A program made the translations under genes and the position numbers. From the NCBI RefSeq assembly GCF_008727815.1, contig NZ_CP044230.1, positions 170,001 to 234,000 on the forward strand: a stretch of DNA of 64,000 nucleotides, given 5' to 3'. The stretch is from Streptococcus sp. LPB0220 (GTDB taxonomy: Bacteria; Bacillota; Bacilli; Lactobacillales; Streptococcaceae). Shown one piece after another: positions 1-8,699 of the stretch. Positions within the stretch are counted from its first letter, which is position 1; every line of letters begins with the position of its first letter. The notes under the pieces are model-generated. The model was not told where the DNA came from. It saw only the letters and a program-made list of their open reading frames with translations, and ran no database searches.

Positions 1-10
1 TTAATATTAA

Positions 11-84
<74 letters not shown>

Positions 85-87
85 TTT

Positions 88-160
88 GGCTCGGTAGCTC
101 AGTTGGTAGAGCAATGGATTGAAGCTCCATGTGTCGGCGGTTCGATTCCGTCTCGCGCCA
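88..160 (+). tRNA. tRNA-Phe (GAA)
   Basis: Cloverleaf with anticodon loop TTGAAGC, giving GAA. The T-loop TTCGATT is present. The acceptor stem has one mismatch (T91-C156). Three bases after tRNA-fMet, so probably one transcript. Confidence 0.93.
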
Positions 161-175
161 TCAATTCAATAATCA

Positions 176-256
176 GGAAGGGTAGCGAAGAGGCTAAACG
201 CGGCGGACTGTAAATCCGCTCCTTCGGGTTCGGGGGTTCGAATCCCTCCCCTTCCA
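176..256 (+). tRNA. tRNA-Tyr (GTA)
   Basis: Class II tRNA with a long variable arm (GCTCCTTCGGGTTC region) and anticodon GTA. The acceptor GGAAGGG pairs with CCCTTCC, with discriminator A at 256. Confidence 0.95.
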
Positions 257-262
257 TCCTTT

Positions 263-333
263 ACGGGCATAGTTTAAAGGTAGAACTAAGGTCTCCAAAA
301 CCTTCAGTGTGGGTTCAATTCCTACTGCCCGTG
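263..333 (+). tRNA. tRNA-Trp (CCA)
   Basis: The acceptor ACGGGCA pairs with TGCCCGT, with G discriminator at 333. Anticodon loop CTCCAAA gives CCA. Confidence 0.95.
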
Positions 334-344
334 TTAATAATTAT

Positions 345-418
345 GGCGGGTGTGGTGAAGTGGTTAACACACCAGATTGTGGCTCTGGCATGCGTGGGTT
401 CGATCCCCATCACTCGCC
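345..418 (+). tRNA. tRNA-His (GTG)
   Basis: Anticodon GTG. The acceptor stem has the extra G at position -1 (345) paired with C at 418, the identity element of histidine tRNAs. Confidence 0.94.
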
Positions 419-437
419 TATTTATTAATATTATTAT

Positions 438-509
438 TGGGGTATAGCCAAGCGGTAAGGCAAGGGACTTTGACTCCCTCATGCGTTGGTTCGAATCCAG
501 CTACCCCAG
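438..509 (+). tRNA. tRNA-Gln (TTG)
   Basis: The acceptor TGGGGTA pairs with TACCCCA, with G discriminator at 509. Anticodon TTG. Confidence 0.95.
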
Positions 510-519
510 TTAAATTTAT

Positions 520-603
520 GCCGGCGTGGCGGAATTGGCAGACGCGCTGGACTCAAAATCCAGTGTCCGCAAGGACGTGCCGGTTCGACCCCGGCCGCCG
601 GTA
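520..603 (+). tRNA. tRNA-Leu (CAA)
   Basis: Class II tRNA with variable-arm hairpin TGTCCGCAAGGACG and anticodon CAA (reads TTG). The acceptor GCCGGCG pairs with CGCCGGT. Last tRNA of the cluster. Confidence 0.95.
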
Positions 604-611
604 TAGATTAT

Positions 612-634
612 AAAGGAGTTTTACTCCTTTTTTT
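612..634 (+). terminator. terminator of the tRNA cluster
   Basis: AAAGGAGT-TTT-ACTCCTTT stem-loop followed by a run of T, directly after tRNA-Leu. It separates the stable-RNA transcript from the zinc operon. Confidence 0.85.
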
Positions 635-655
635 GTTTTATTTTTTTCTTTTTTG

Positions 656-675
656 TGATATAATTAACCGGTAAA
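656..675 (+). promoter_or_regulatory. adcR promoter with AdcR operator
   Basis: Extended -10 TGATATAAT at 656-664. A near-perfect palindrome TTAACCGGTAAA at 664-675 starts on its last base. The known AdcR site of streptococci is TTAACYRGTTAA, so this differs by one base. The position at the start of transcription predicts zinc-dependent autorepression of adcRCBA. Confidence 0.85.
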
Positions 676-706
676 GTTTCTTTTAGTGAATTAGAAGGAG
701 TTAATT

Positions 707-1144
707 TTGTCTGAAGTTGCAAATAAAATCGATCGATTTTTAAATTCTATTTTATTGTTATCAGAAAATCAGCATGAGATTTTAGTTGGTTCTTGTACAA
801 GTGGTGTTTCATTAACCAACACTCAGGAACATATTTTGATGCTGGTTGCTGATGAAGCTCTAACCAATTCTGTCTTAGCTAAGAAATTGAATGTCAGTCA
901 GGCTGCTATCACGAAGGCCGTGAAGCCCTTATTAAGTCAGGGGATGCTGGAGACTTATCGCGATGAAAATGATGCTCGGGTTCTCTATTACCGTTTAACT
1001 GAGATTGGTAAGCCGATTGCATTAGAGCATCAGCACCATCATCAGCATACTCTTCACACTTACGAGGATGTTTTGTCGAAGTTTACTAAGAATGAGCAAG
1101 GGGTCATTTCGCGGTTTTTAGATTTATTGGAAGAGGAGTTATAG
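707..1144 (+). CDS. adcR: AdcR, zinc-responsive MarR-family repressor
   Basis: Winged-helix repressor of 145 residues that binds zinc and shuts off zinc import. Start is TTG, preceded by GAAGGAG. The winged helix covers roughly residues 40-100. Residues matching the zinc ligands known from pneumococcal AdcR are all present: E24, C30, E41/H42, E107, H108 and H112, in a histidine-rich stretch (EHQHHHQH). First gene of adcRCBA; adcC begins two bases later. An AdcR box overlaps its own promoter, so it is probably autoregulated. Identification is firm from residue conservation and gene order. Confidence 0.96.
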   Translation: MSEVANKIDRFLNSILLLSENQHEILVGSCTSGVSLTNTQEHILMLVADEALTNSVLAKKLNVSQAAITKAVKPLLSQGMLETYRDENDARVLYYRLTEIGKPIALEHQHHHQHTLHTYEDVLSKFTKNEQGVISRFLDLLEEEL

Positions 1145-1145
1145 T

Positions 1146-1850
1146 TTGAGGTATATTACGGTTTCGAATTTATCGTTTTATTATGACCGGGAACCGGTTC
1201 TGGAAGGAATCAATTACTACTTAGATAGTGGGGAGTTTGTGACCTTGACCGGGGAAAATGGGGCTGCTAAGTCAACCTTGATTAAGGCTAGTCTTGGGAT
1301 TTTACAGCCCAAGGTCGGGACAGTTGAGATTTCAAAGACAAATGTTAAGGGGAAGAAATTAAGGATTGCTTATTTGCCACAACAGATTGCTAGTTTTAAT
1401 GCAGGGTTTCCCAGTACGGTCTATGAATTTGTGAAGTCAGGTCGTTATCCTCGTAAAGGCTGGTTTCGAAAGTTGAATGAGCACGATGAAAAACATATTC
1501 TGAAGAGTTTAGAATCTGTTGGGATGCTGGAGTTCAAGGATCGGGCGATTGGTTCTTTGTCTGGTGGTCAGAAACAGCGGGCCGTCATTGCTCGGATGTT
1601 TGCTTCAGATCCGGATATCTTTGTTTTAGATGAACCGACAACAGGGATGGATGCGACGACAAAGAGTGATTTTTATGAGTTGATGCATCACAGTGCGCAT
1701 CACCATCAAAAATCTGTTTTGATGATTACGCATGATCCTGAAGAGGTTAACCAATTTGCGGATCGGAATATTCATTTGGTTCGTGACCAAAGCTCTCCTT
1801 GGAGATGTTTTAACGTCCATGATACAGAAGGGGAGGGTGACCATGCTTGA
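1146..1850 (+). CDS. adcC: AdcC, zinc ABC transporter ATPase
   Basis: Cytoplasmic ATPase of the AdcABC zinc importer, 234 residues, TTG start one base after adcR ends. Walker A is GENGAAKS (36-43), signature LSGGQ (138-142), Walker B with LDEPTT (161-166) and H-loop histidine 196 in the ITHD motif. All catalytic elements are intact. The last 8 bases overlap adcB, indicating translational coupling. Confidence 0.96.
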   Translation: MRYITVSNLSFYYDREPVLEGINYYLDSGEFVTLTGENGAAKSTLIKASLGILQPKVGTVEISKTNVKGKKLRIAYLPQQIASFNAGFPSTVYEFVKSGRYPRKGWFRKLNEHDEKHILKSLESVGMLEFKDRAIGSLSGGQKQRAVIARMFASDPDIFVLDEPTTGMDATTKSDFYELMHHSAHHHQKSVLMITHDPEEVNQFADRNIHLVRDQSSPWRCFNVHDTEGEGDHA

Positions 1851-2646
1851 TTTATTCCAGTATGATTTTATGCAACGGGCCTTGTTGGCTATGGTTGCCA
1901 TGAGTCTTTTTTTTCCTGTATTAGGGATTTTCTTAATTTTAAGACGGCAGAGTCTGATGAGTGATACGCTGAGTCACGTTTCTCTTGCGGGTGTCGCTTT
2001 TGGGCTTTTCCTTGGAATCTCCCCGACGCTCTCGACTATGATCATTGTCATTATAGCTGCGGTTTTTCTTGAGTATTTACGGACATTATTTAAGGACTTT
2101 ATGGAGATCGGGACGGCAATTCTAATGTCCACTGGTCTTGCCCTAGCTTTAGTACTGATGCGTGGTGGTGGGAAAAGCTCGATGAGCTTGGATCAGTATT
2201 TGTTTGGTTCTACCCTAACCATTACGGATGAACAGGTGATCGCCTTGTTTGTGATTGCTTTCGTTGTATTAGTGCTGACGGCCTTATTCTTGCGGCCTAT
2301 GTATATTTTGACTTTTGATGAAGATACGGCCTTCGTAGATGGCCTTCCGGTCCGGACCATGTCCATTTTATTTAATGTGGTGACAGGGGTTGCTATCGCC
2401 TTAATGATTCCTGCAGCAGGATCGTTATTGGTTTCAACTATCATGGTCTTACCGGCTAGTATTGCGCTGAAATTAGGGAAGAACTTCCGTGGGGTCATGC
2501 TGATTGCGGTCATCATTGGCTTTATCGGGATGTTTAGTGGGTTGATTTTGTCTTATATTGCAGATACACCGGCGAGTGCCAGCATCACGCTTTTGTTTGT
2601 GGCACTGTTCTTGCTTGTGAATCTTGGATCACGTTTGAGGAAGTAA
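1843..2646 (+). CDS. adcB: AdcB, zinc ABC transporter permease
   Basis: ABC-3 family membrane permease of 267 residues with eight or so hydrophobic segments. I chose ATG 1843, which begins MLDLFQYDF after GGGAGGGTG; a longer reading frame upstream only reads through adcC. The conserved [18 protein letters not shown] region, typical of ABC-3 metal permeases, follows the first helix. Coupled to adcC by overlap, and adcA begins three bases after its stop. Confidence 0.95.
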   Translation: MLDLFQYDFMQRALLAMVAMSLFFPVLGIFLILRRQSLMSDTLSHVSLAGVAFGLFLGISPTLSTMIIVIIAAVFLEYLRTLFKDFMEIGTAILMSTGLALALVLMRGGGKSSMSLDQYLFGSTLTITDEQVIALFVIAFVVLVLTALFLRPMYILTFDEDTAFVDGLPVRTMSILFNVVTGVAIALMIPAAGSLLVSTIMVLPASIALKLGKNFRGVMLIAVIIGFIGMFSGLILSYIADTPASASITLLFVALFLLVNLGSRLRK

Positions 2647-2648
2647 AT

Positions 2649-4154
2649 ATGAAATTTAAAAAAATAGGTTTAATGTTGTTGGTGGCTTTTGCCCTTATCT
2701 TGACTGCTTGTGGTAAAAGTCAGAGTCAAAATGGAAAATTAAAAGTGATGACCACTTTTTATCCTGTTTATGATTTTACAAAAAATATTGTCGGAGATGA
2801 AGGAACGGTAGACCTGCTCATTGGAGCGGGATCAGAGCCTCATGAATATGAATTGTCTGCTAAGGGGCGGGCTATGATTCAAGATTCGGATGTTTTCGTC
2901 TATGAAAATGAAAATATGGAAACGTGGGTTCCAAATCTTTTGAAATCAATGAAGGATAAGAAAACCAAAGTGATCGATGCTACCAAGGGCATGGTCTTGC
3001 TTCCTGGATTGGAAGAGGAACATGAACACGAAGGTGGCGAAGAACACCATCATGAATATGATCCTCACCTTTGGCTCTCTCCACATCGTGCCATGAAGAT
3101 GGTAGAGTCGATTCGTGATCAATTGGTGGCAGCTTATCCAGATAAGAAAAAGACGTTTGAGAAAAATGCCCAAGCCTATCTAAAGAAATTACAGGCCTTG
3201 GATCAAGCTTATCAGGATGGCTTGAAAGATGCGAAACAAAAGAATTTTGTAACCCAACACGCGGCTTTCCGTTACTTGGCCTTGGATTATGGCTTAAACC
3301 AGGTGGCCATTTCAGGGATTTCACCTGATAGCGAGCCTTCTGCTGCACGATTGCGTGAATTGACAGAGTATATCAAGAAAAATGAGATCAAGGTCATTTA
3401 CTTTGAGGAAAATGCTTCTAAGTCCTTGGCGAAAACCTTGTCTTCTGAAGCTGGTGTTGAGTTGGCTGTCTTAAATCCTTTGGAAAGCCTGACGGATCAA
3501 GAAATGAAAGATGGCGAAGACTACGTGTCTGTTATGAAGGAGAATCTGAAGGCGCTAGAGAAAACAACGTCACAAGCTGGTAAGGATATTCAACCGGAAC
3601 ATGAGGAAGACGCTAAGACAGTTCAAAAGGGCTATTTCGAGGATAGTCAAGTGAAGGATCGTAGTTTGGCAAATTATGCGGGTGATTGGAAATCGGTTTA
3701 TCCATACTTGCAAGATGGAACTTTGGATCAGGTATTTGATTATAAGGCAAAATTAAATCCAACTATGACGGCTGCTGAGTATAAGGAATATTATACCAAG
3801 GGTTACCAAACAGATATTGATCGGATTAAGATTGATAAGGATTCAATGGAGTTTTATCAAAAAGGATCTTCTAAGAAATATACCTATAAATACGTAGGTA
3901 AGCACATTTTGACTTATAAGAAGGGGAATCGTGGTGTTCGTTATCTCTTTGAAGCCAAGGAGAGCGATGCGGGAGACTTCAAATATGTTCAATTTAGTGA
4001 CCATGAAATTACTCCGGTAAAGGCAGCCCACTTCCACATTTTCCATGGAGGAAAGAGTCAAGAAGCGCTTTATGATGAGTTGGAAAATTGGCCAACGTAT
4101 TATCCTTCGAACTTATCTGGTTTAGAAGTAGCACAGGAAATGCTGGCTCATTGA
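2649..4154 (+). CDS. adcA: AdcA, zinc-binding lipoprotein with ZinT domain
   Basis: Surface zinc-binding protein of the Adc importer, 501 residues. Lipoprotein signal with lipobox LTAC, Cys21. The ZnuA-like cluster A-I domain (about 30-305) carries the expected ligands H65, H140, H204 and E279, and a flexible His/Glu loop (EHEHEGGEEHHHEYDPH, 124-140). A C-terminal ZinT domain follows (about 315-500, starting near EHEEDAKTVQKGYFED). This two-domain layout is standard for streptococcal AdcA. Last gene of adcRCBA, followed by a terminator. Confidence 0.96.
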   Translation: MKFKKIGLMLLVAFALILTACGKSQSQNGKLKVMTTFYPVYDFTKNIVGDEGTVDLLIGAGSEPHEYELSAKGRAMIQDSDVFVYENENMETWVPNLLKSMKDKKTKVIDATKGMVLLPGLEEEHEHEGGEEHHHEYDPHLWLSPHRAMKMVESIRDQLVAAYPDKKKTFEKNAQAYLKKLQALDQAYQDGLKDAKQKNFVTQHAAFRYLALDYGLNQVAISGISPDSEPSAARLRELTEYIKKNEIKVIYFEENASKSLAKTLSSEAGVELAVLNPLESLTDQEMKDGEDYVSVMKENLKALEKTTSQAGKDIQPEHEEDAKTVQKGYFEDSQVKDRSLANYAGDWKSVYPYLQDGTLDQVFDYKAKLNPTMTAAEYKEYYTKGYQTDIDRIKIDKDSMEFYQKGSSKKYTYKYVGKHILTYKKGNRGVRYLFEAKESDAGDFKYVQFSDHEITPVKAAHFHIFHGGKSQEALYDELENWPTYYPSNLSGLEVAQEMLAH

Positions 4155-4164
4155 GAGCTGTATC

Positions 4165-4202
4165 AAAAGAGAGACTAGGACTGATTATCCCGGTCTCTTT
4201 TT
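4165..4202 (+). terminator. terminator after adcA
   Basis: AAAAGAGAGAC pairs imperfectly with GGTCTCTTTTT across a short loop, with a T-run at its 3' side. It lies 10 bases after the adcA stop. Confidence 0.7.
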
Positions 4203-4224
4203 GATTAAAAATGGGGAGTGAAGC

Positions 4225-4253
4225 TTGTCAAATGCTTGAAAATACGTTACAAT
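4225..4253 (+). promoter_or_regulatory. promoter of the DUF6287-like lipoprotein gene
   Basis: TTGTCA (4225-4230), 17-base spacer, TACAAT (4248-4253), placing the start near 4260. GGGGA before the ATG acts as ribosome binding site. Confidence 0.65.
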
Positions 4254-4292
4254 GAAAGGGCTTTAAATTAAAAAATGTATGGGGAATTTTAA

Positions 4293-4862
4293 ATGAAAAA
4301 AGTTGGTGCAATTCTTGTGAGTCTTCTCAGCGTGGTCCTGTTGGTAGCTTGTTCGCAACAGGGAGCGAGTAAAAAATCAACCGCTTCCTCTAGTCAAACG
4401 AATGCCTCTTCTGAAGTCAAAAAGACGGCTGCTTCTAGTTCGGAAGTGAAGGAGAAAGAAAAAAAAGAAGAGAAAAAAGAAGAGAAAAAAGAAGTGAAGA
4501 AAATGGATCTTGAAGCTATTGCCAATGGAGACTACAGCAGTATTGCTGGTGTCTGGCAAGATGATAAAGGAAATAAGCTGGTCTTTAACGACAAAGGGTT
4601 GGTCTCACAAGAGTTAGAGGGCTATGGAGCTTCTTTGACAGATTATGGAACAGCATCAGAAGGCATTTATGGTGGTCGTGATGGAGGCTTCTTGTTGGAG
4701 TATATTCCTGCAGGAGTGACCATTGGTGATCAGGTCGATGATCAAGGACAAGTCGTCTTTAAAGATACATCAGATGCCTCTAAAAACCGCTTATGGTCTG
4801 GTGTTGGTATCGCTAGTTTTGGGGAACAAGGCTCGATCTACTATCATGTAGGAGATGAATAA
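4293..4862 (+). CDS. small surface lipoprotein, DUF6287-like
   Basis: Predicted lipoprotein of 189 residues: signal peptide with lipobox VAC and Cys20, then a Ser/Thr/Lys-rich linker (about 21-52). A strongly charged KE-rich segment (53-70) follows, and then a globular domain (about 71-189) opening with MDLEAIANGDYSSIAGVWQD. That opening resembles the DUF6287 domain seen in streptococcal lipoproteins; this is from memory and the function is unknown. The charged segment is encoded by a nearly perfect 12-bp tandem repeat (4461-4494). Own promoter, so not part of the adc transcript. Confidence 0.75.
   Translation: MKKVGAILVSLLSVVLLVACSQQGASKKSTASSSQTNASSEVKKTAASSSEVKEKEKKEEKKEEKKEVKKMDLEAIANGDYSSIAGVWQDDKGNKLVFNDKGLVSQELEGYGASLTDYGTASEGIYGGRDGGFLLEYIPAGVTIGDQVDDQGQVVFKDTSDASKNRLWSGVGIASFGEQGSIYYHVGDE
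4461..4494 (+). repeat. 12-bp coding minisatellite (KKEE repeats)
   Basis: Unit AAAAAAGAAGAG occurs twice exactly (4461-4472, 4473-4484) plus a 10-base partial copy (4485-4494). It encodes the Lys/Glu linker of the lipoprotein. In-frame slippage could vary its length. Confidence 0.8.
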
Positions 4863-4874
4863 TGGAAAAAGAGA

Positions 4875-5046
4875 GTGGGACAGAAATCGGTAATTCGTTA
4901 GAATTCGATTTCGTCGTCCCACCTCCGCACAGTTGAGTAGGGCTGTAAAAGCTGATGAAATCAGCGTAGTAGAGCCCACTCAACCACTGCGTCTTGCTCG
5001 ACAATCCAAAAATAATTGAGAGGCTAGGACTTTTGTCCCAGCCTCT
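4875..5046. repeat. nested-hairpin intergenic repeat with bidirectional terminator
   Basis: Between the converging lipoprotein and GH92 genes. GTGGGAC (4875-4881) pairs with GTCCCAC (4916-4922). TTGAGT (4933-4938) pairs with ACTCAA (4978-4983) around a perfect inner hairpin GCTGAT-GAA-ATCAGC (4951-4965). GAGGCTAGGAC (5020-5030) pairs with GTCCCAGCCTC (5035-5045) and ends in T5, a clear terminator. The layout resembles short dispersed intergenic elements of streptococci, but I see only one copy here. Confidence 0.65.
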
Positions 5047-5051
5047 TTTTC

Positions 5052-7127
5052 TTATGCATGTGGGGGGAGCCAAGAAAGCTCAAATTGGAGCAATTGGGCT
5101 TCAAGGAGGTCTTGATGGGAAATCTCTTGTTTCTCTTTACCATCTAATAGGGCTTTTTGGATGAAATAGGCGCCTGCAGTGTGTGAGTTGGCGCAAATCT
5201 TGAGCTCTTGCTTGGGAAGATGGAGAAGGACTTCTTTAAAGAGGGGGAGCCCTAGATCATAGATTGGTTTTCCTGGGCAGGTTGGATAGAGTCCAAGGGC
5301 TGACCAGATGTACCAAGCAGATAGACTACCATTGTCCTCATCACCTGGATAGGCTTGGAAATTTTGATGGAAAGCTTGGGAACGGATCTGGTGGATCAGG
5401 AGATTGGTGTATTCGGGATGAAGGCTGTGACGGAAGAGGTAGGGAATGTGAAAGCTGGGTTGATTGGAGATGGCAATCTGCCCAAATGGGGCTTGGGCCA
5501 TTTCACTCATTTCGTGGATTTCATAGCCATATCCTCTTACATCAAATTGAGGTTTTTGATTGGCCAGATCCAGCAATCGTTGGGTGAAGGCTTTTTTACC
5601 GCCCATCAGCTCTATCAGGCCGGAGAGGTCGTGTAAGGCTCCAAAAGTAGCCTGGGTTGCAGAGCATTCTGCATAATCTCCTCCCCAGCTGGTAGGAGAG
5701 AAGGGCTCTTTAAAGTTTCCATTGGTGGATCGCGCTCTCATGAAGCCTGTTTGAGCATCGTACAATGTTCGGTAGGAGAGGCTGGAAGAAGCATACTGAG
5801 CAGCTGTTTCTGTATGCCCCAATTGCTTAGCGACAGTGGCAATACAAAAATCACTATAAGCATAATCGAGGCTGTGGCTAACACTTTCGTGAAAATCATC
5901 GGGTAGGTAGCCAAGGGTCTTGTAGCTTTCATTGCCATGGCGACCAAAATGTTGAGCGGGATCTGTTTTTTTGGCTGTCTGGAGCATGGCCGTTAGCATG
6001 TTTTCGTGTAGATCTGGTGCGATCCCTTTTGTGACAGCATCCGCAAAGACTCCATCGATAAGGGTGCCTGGCATCATCCCTCGTTCATCTGGGGCCAACC
6101 ATTTCGGAAGAAAACCAGTATCCTGGTAAGTGTTTAAAAATCCTTCGAGAAAGTGACGGTAGTAATCGGGATAGATAAGGCTAAAGAGCGGAAAAGATGT
6201 TCGGAAGAGATCCCAAAATCCGATATTGGTATAAGCTTTTCCTGGTTTGATTTCATTATGGGCAACATCCAGGTGCCAGTCATTTCCCTTAGTATCCGTT
6301 TCATAAAAAGTTTGAGGGAAAAGGAGGAGTCTGTAAAGGCAATGGTCGAAAAAGGCTTGGTCACGCCCTCCGTTATCCTTCACTTCAATTCGTTTTAGCA
6401 GTTGATTCCATTGATCGGCTGCTTCTTTTTTAGCTTCCTCCAAGGGAAGGTTGGGAAGATGGCTGTGAGCCATGTCTTGAGACAGATAAGAGCTACCTAA
6501 TTGGACGGTCACTTCCTTGCAAGCAAAGGTGAGAAAAAGATCTTGATCGATGTGAGTGACGTTCTCGATCAGCTGGCTAAATTGCCACTGGAGATAGAAA
6601 GAGTAGGAAGTATCTGCGGTATGAGCCTGATCCAGAATGCGGAAGTGGCAGGTTTGGTCTGTAAGGGTCAAGTCCTCTAGTTTATTTACTGCATGAAAGC
6701 AGAGAGTCAACTTTTCTGGTGCTCGAAAGCGCATGATAGCCCCGTAGCGGCTAGGAACTAGCTCGCTTTGAATCTGATAACGTTCCGAAAAAATACGAAG
6801 GTAGTGGGGCTGGAAAACAGCTTCTTTCATCGAATAACTACTTTGGCGCCTGAAGAGGTCTGAACTTGTAACTTCCCCTGTGATGGGCGTGATAAGGCAC
6901 CAAGCGTAGTCTCCTATCCAAGGACTAGGCTGGTGGGTGAGACGAAATCCCTGAAAAATAGGAAGATTGGGGTTGAAAAACCAAGCCCCTTGTTCGTGTG
7001 TCGTCTGGGGAAGGAAGTAGTTTATTCCAAAAGGAACTCCGGTATAAGGGAGGGTGTTTCCGTGCGAATAGTGGGGATGATTATCACTTCCCCAGCGGGT
7101 ATCGATGGTCTGGCAATGTGTGCGCAT
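5052..7127 (-). CDS. GH92 alpha-1,2-mannosidase
   Basis: Glycoside hydrolase of 691 residues removing terminal alpha-1,2-mannose from N-glycans. Start MRTHCQTIDTRWGSDNHP is chosen for the AAGGAG upstream; an 18-residue longer frame has no such site. The N-terminal beta-sandwich is followed by the (alpha/alpha)6 barrel; conserved GH92 patches include GDEDNGSLSAWYIWSALGLY near the C-terminus (catalytic acid/base region). No signal peptide, so cytoplasmic. Divergent from the GH125-GH38-ROK-GH20 operon; the same gene set exists in pneumococcus (SP_2141-2145, from memory). Confidence 0.9.
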   Translation of the reverse strand: MRTHCQTIDTRWGSDNHPHYSHGNTLPYTGVPFGINYFLPQTTHEQGAWFFNPNLPIFQGFRLTHQPSPWIGDYAWCLITPITGEVTSSDLFRRQSSYSMKEAVFQPHYLRIFSERYQIQSELVPSRYGAIMRFRAPEKLTLCFHAVNKLEDLTLTDQTCHFRILDQAHTADTSYSFYLQWQFSQLIENVTHIDQDLFLTFACKEVTVQLGSSYLSQDMAHSHLPNLPLEEAKKEAADQWNQLLKRIEVKDNGGRDQAFFDHCLYRLLLFPQTFYETDTKGNDWHLDVAHNEIKPGKAYTNIGFWDLFRTSFPLFSLIYPDYYRHFLEGFLNTYQDTGFLPKWLAPDERGMMPGTLIDGVFADAVTKGIAPDLHENMLTAMLQTAKKTDPAQHFGRHGNESYKTLGYLPDDFHESVSHSLDYAYSDFCIATVAKQLGHTETAAQYASSSLSYRTLYDAQTGFMRARSTNGNFKEPFSPTSWGGDYAECSATQATFGALHDLSGLIELMGGKKAFTQRLLDLANQKPQFDVRGYGYEIHEMSEMAQAPFGQIAISNQPSFHIPYLFRHSLHPEYTNLLIHQIRSQAFHQNFQAYPGDEDNGSLSAWYIWSALGLYPTCPGKPIYDLGLPLFKEVLLHLPKQELKICANSHTAGAYFIQKALLDGKEKQEISHQDLLEAQLLQFELSWLPPHA

Positions 7128-7222
7128 CTTGTCTCCTTTTTCTTCATCAACCTTAAATGATCTGTATTTTTCTTGGAACACGCGGTGGTATTTCCTTCAT
7201 TGTATCAAAGTGTTGTCAAATA

Positions 7223-7237
7223 TGATAGCGTTTTTAT
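7223..7237 (-). promoter_or_regulatory. candidate cre site between GH92 and GH125
   Basis: On the minus strand ATAAAAACGCTATCA matches the CcpA consensus WTGNAANCGNWNNCW at 14 of 15 positions. It also forms TGATA-N7-TATCA. It lies mid-way in the 215-bp divergent region and could repress both sides. A possible -10 TATACT for the rightward operon is at 7302-7307, without a convincing -35. Confidence 0.5.
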
Positions 7238-7342
7238 CAAATGGAAAATTTTGTAGAAAAAGGGCTATAGTTTGCGTATGTATTTCCCATTTGAAATCTT
7301 TTATACTGAATAGGAAAGAATCGATACGTGTGAGGAAAATAA

Positions 7343-8623
7343 ATGACCTATTCAAAAGAAATTGTGCGAGAATGGTTGGATCAAGTGGCTGAGCGAGCTA
7401 AGGAGTACCCGGAGTGGGTGGATGTCTTTGAACGTTGTTATACAGACACTTTGGACAACACAGTTGAAATTTTAGAAGATGGTTCAACCTTTGTGTTAAC
7501 AGGGGACATCCCAGCTATGTGGCTGCGTGACTCAACGGCTCAATTGAGACCTTATCTTCATGTGGCAAAAAGAGACCCTCGTTTGCGCCAGACCATTGCT
7601 GGTTTGGTCAAACGCCAGATGACCTTGATCCTCAAGGATCCCTATGCTAACTCTTTTAATATTGAGGAGAACTGGAAAGGCCACCACGAGACCGACCACA
7701 CCGATTTGAATGGCTGGATTTGGGAGCGCAAGTATGAAGTGGATTCGCTTTGCTATCCCTTGCAATTGGCTTACCTCCTTTGGAAGGAAACTGGTGAGAC
7801 TAGCCAATTTGATGAAACCTTTGTCACAGCGACCAAGGAAATCCTTCATCTCTGGACAGTGGAGCAAGACCACAAAAACTCACCATACCGTTTCGTCCGT
7901 GATACCGATCGTAAGGAAGATACCTTGGTAAATGACGGCTTTGGGCCAGATTTCTCCGTGACAGGGATGACCTGGTCAGCCTTTCGTCCAAGTGATGACT
8001 GCTGTCAGTATAGCTACTTGATTCCGTCCAATATGTTCGCAGTGGTTGTCTTGGGTTATGTGCAAGAAATCTTTGCAGACTTGAATCTAGCCGATAGTGA
8101 AAGGATCATTGCAGATGCCAAACGCCTGCAAGCGGAGATTCAAGAAGGGATCGAAAACTACGCCTACACGACTAACAGCAAGGGCGAGAAGATCTATGCT
8201 TTTGAAGTAGACGGTTTGGGAAATGCTAGCATCATGGATGATCCAAACGTGCCAAGCTTGTTGGCAGCTCCTTATCTGGGATATTGCGCCATTGACGATG
8301 AGGTCTACCAAGCTACTCGTCGGACGATTTTGAGCCCTGAAAATCCCTACTTCTATGAAGGGAAGTACGCAAGTGGACTAGGAAGTTCTCATACGTTTTA
8401 TCGCTATATCTGGCCGATTGCTTTATCCATTCAAGGATTGACAACGACAGATAAAGCTGAGAAAAAACATTTGCTGGACCAGTTGGTTGCCTGCGATGGA
8501 GGCACGGGCGTCATGCACGAAAGTTTCCATGTAGATGATCCAACTAAATACTCGCGTGAATGGTTCTCTTGGGCCAACATGATGTTCTGTGAATTAGTCT
8601 TGGATTACTTGGATATTCGCTAA
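7343..8623 (+). CDS. GH125 exo-alpha-1,6-mannosidase
   Basis: Enzyme of 426 residues of family GH125, which releases alpha-1,6-linked mannose from trimmed N-glycans. Recognisable family patches: GDIPAMWLRDSTAQLRPY (about 54-71), DLNGWIWERKYEVDSLCYP (about 122-140), and a C-terminal SREWFSWANMMFCELVLDY segment. ATG 7343 has GAGG upstream. No signal peptide, so it acts on imported oligosaccharide. First gene of a rightward operon with GH38, ROK kinase and GH20. Confidence 0.92.
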   Translation: MTYSKEIVREWLDQVAERAKEYPEWVDVFERCYTDTLDNTVEILEDGSTFVLTGDIPAMWLRDSTAQLRPYLHVAKRDPRLRQTIAGLVKRQMTLILKDPYANSFNIEENWKGHHETDHTDLNGWIWERKYEVDSLCYPLQLAYLLWKETGETSQFDETFVTATKEILHLWTVEQDHKNSPYRFVRDTDRKEDTLVNDGFGPDFSVTGMTWSAFRPSDDCCQYSYLIPSNMFAVVVLGYVQEIFADLNLADSERIIADAKRLQAEIQEGIENYAYTTNSKGEKIYAFEVDGLGNASIMDDPNVPSLLAAPYLGYCAIDDEVYQATRRTILSPENPYFYEGKYASGLGSSHTFYRYIWPIALSIQGLTTTDKAEKKHLLDQLVACDGGTGVMHESFHVDDPTKYSREWFSWANMMFCELVLDYLDIR

Positions 8624-8640
8624 TGAGCTGTCGCTTAACA

Positions 8641-8657
8641 GATTCTTGTAAAGAATC
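8641..8657 (+). other. intercistronic hairpin GH125/GH38
   Basis: Perfect GATTCTT-GTA-AAGAATC stem-loop without a T-run, in the 76-bp gap. More likely an mRNA stability or processing element than a terminator. Confidence 0.5.
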
Positions 8658-8699
8658 ACAAATAGATCTTTAAATTTAAGTTAGAATGAGGTTTTACTC

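Noticed and set aside
377..674. Open frames across the tRNA-His/Gln/Leu region
   Set aside because: They read through tRNA genes, lack ribosome sites, and the translations resemble tRNA-derived artefacts.
5264..5636. Long plus-strand frames inside GH92
   Set aside because: Shadows of the minus-strand GH92 gene, with no promoter or ribosome site; the GH92 frame carries clear family motifs.
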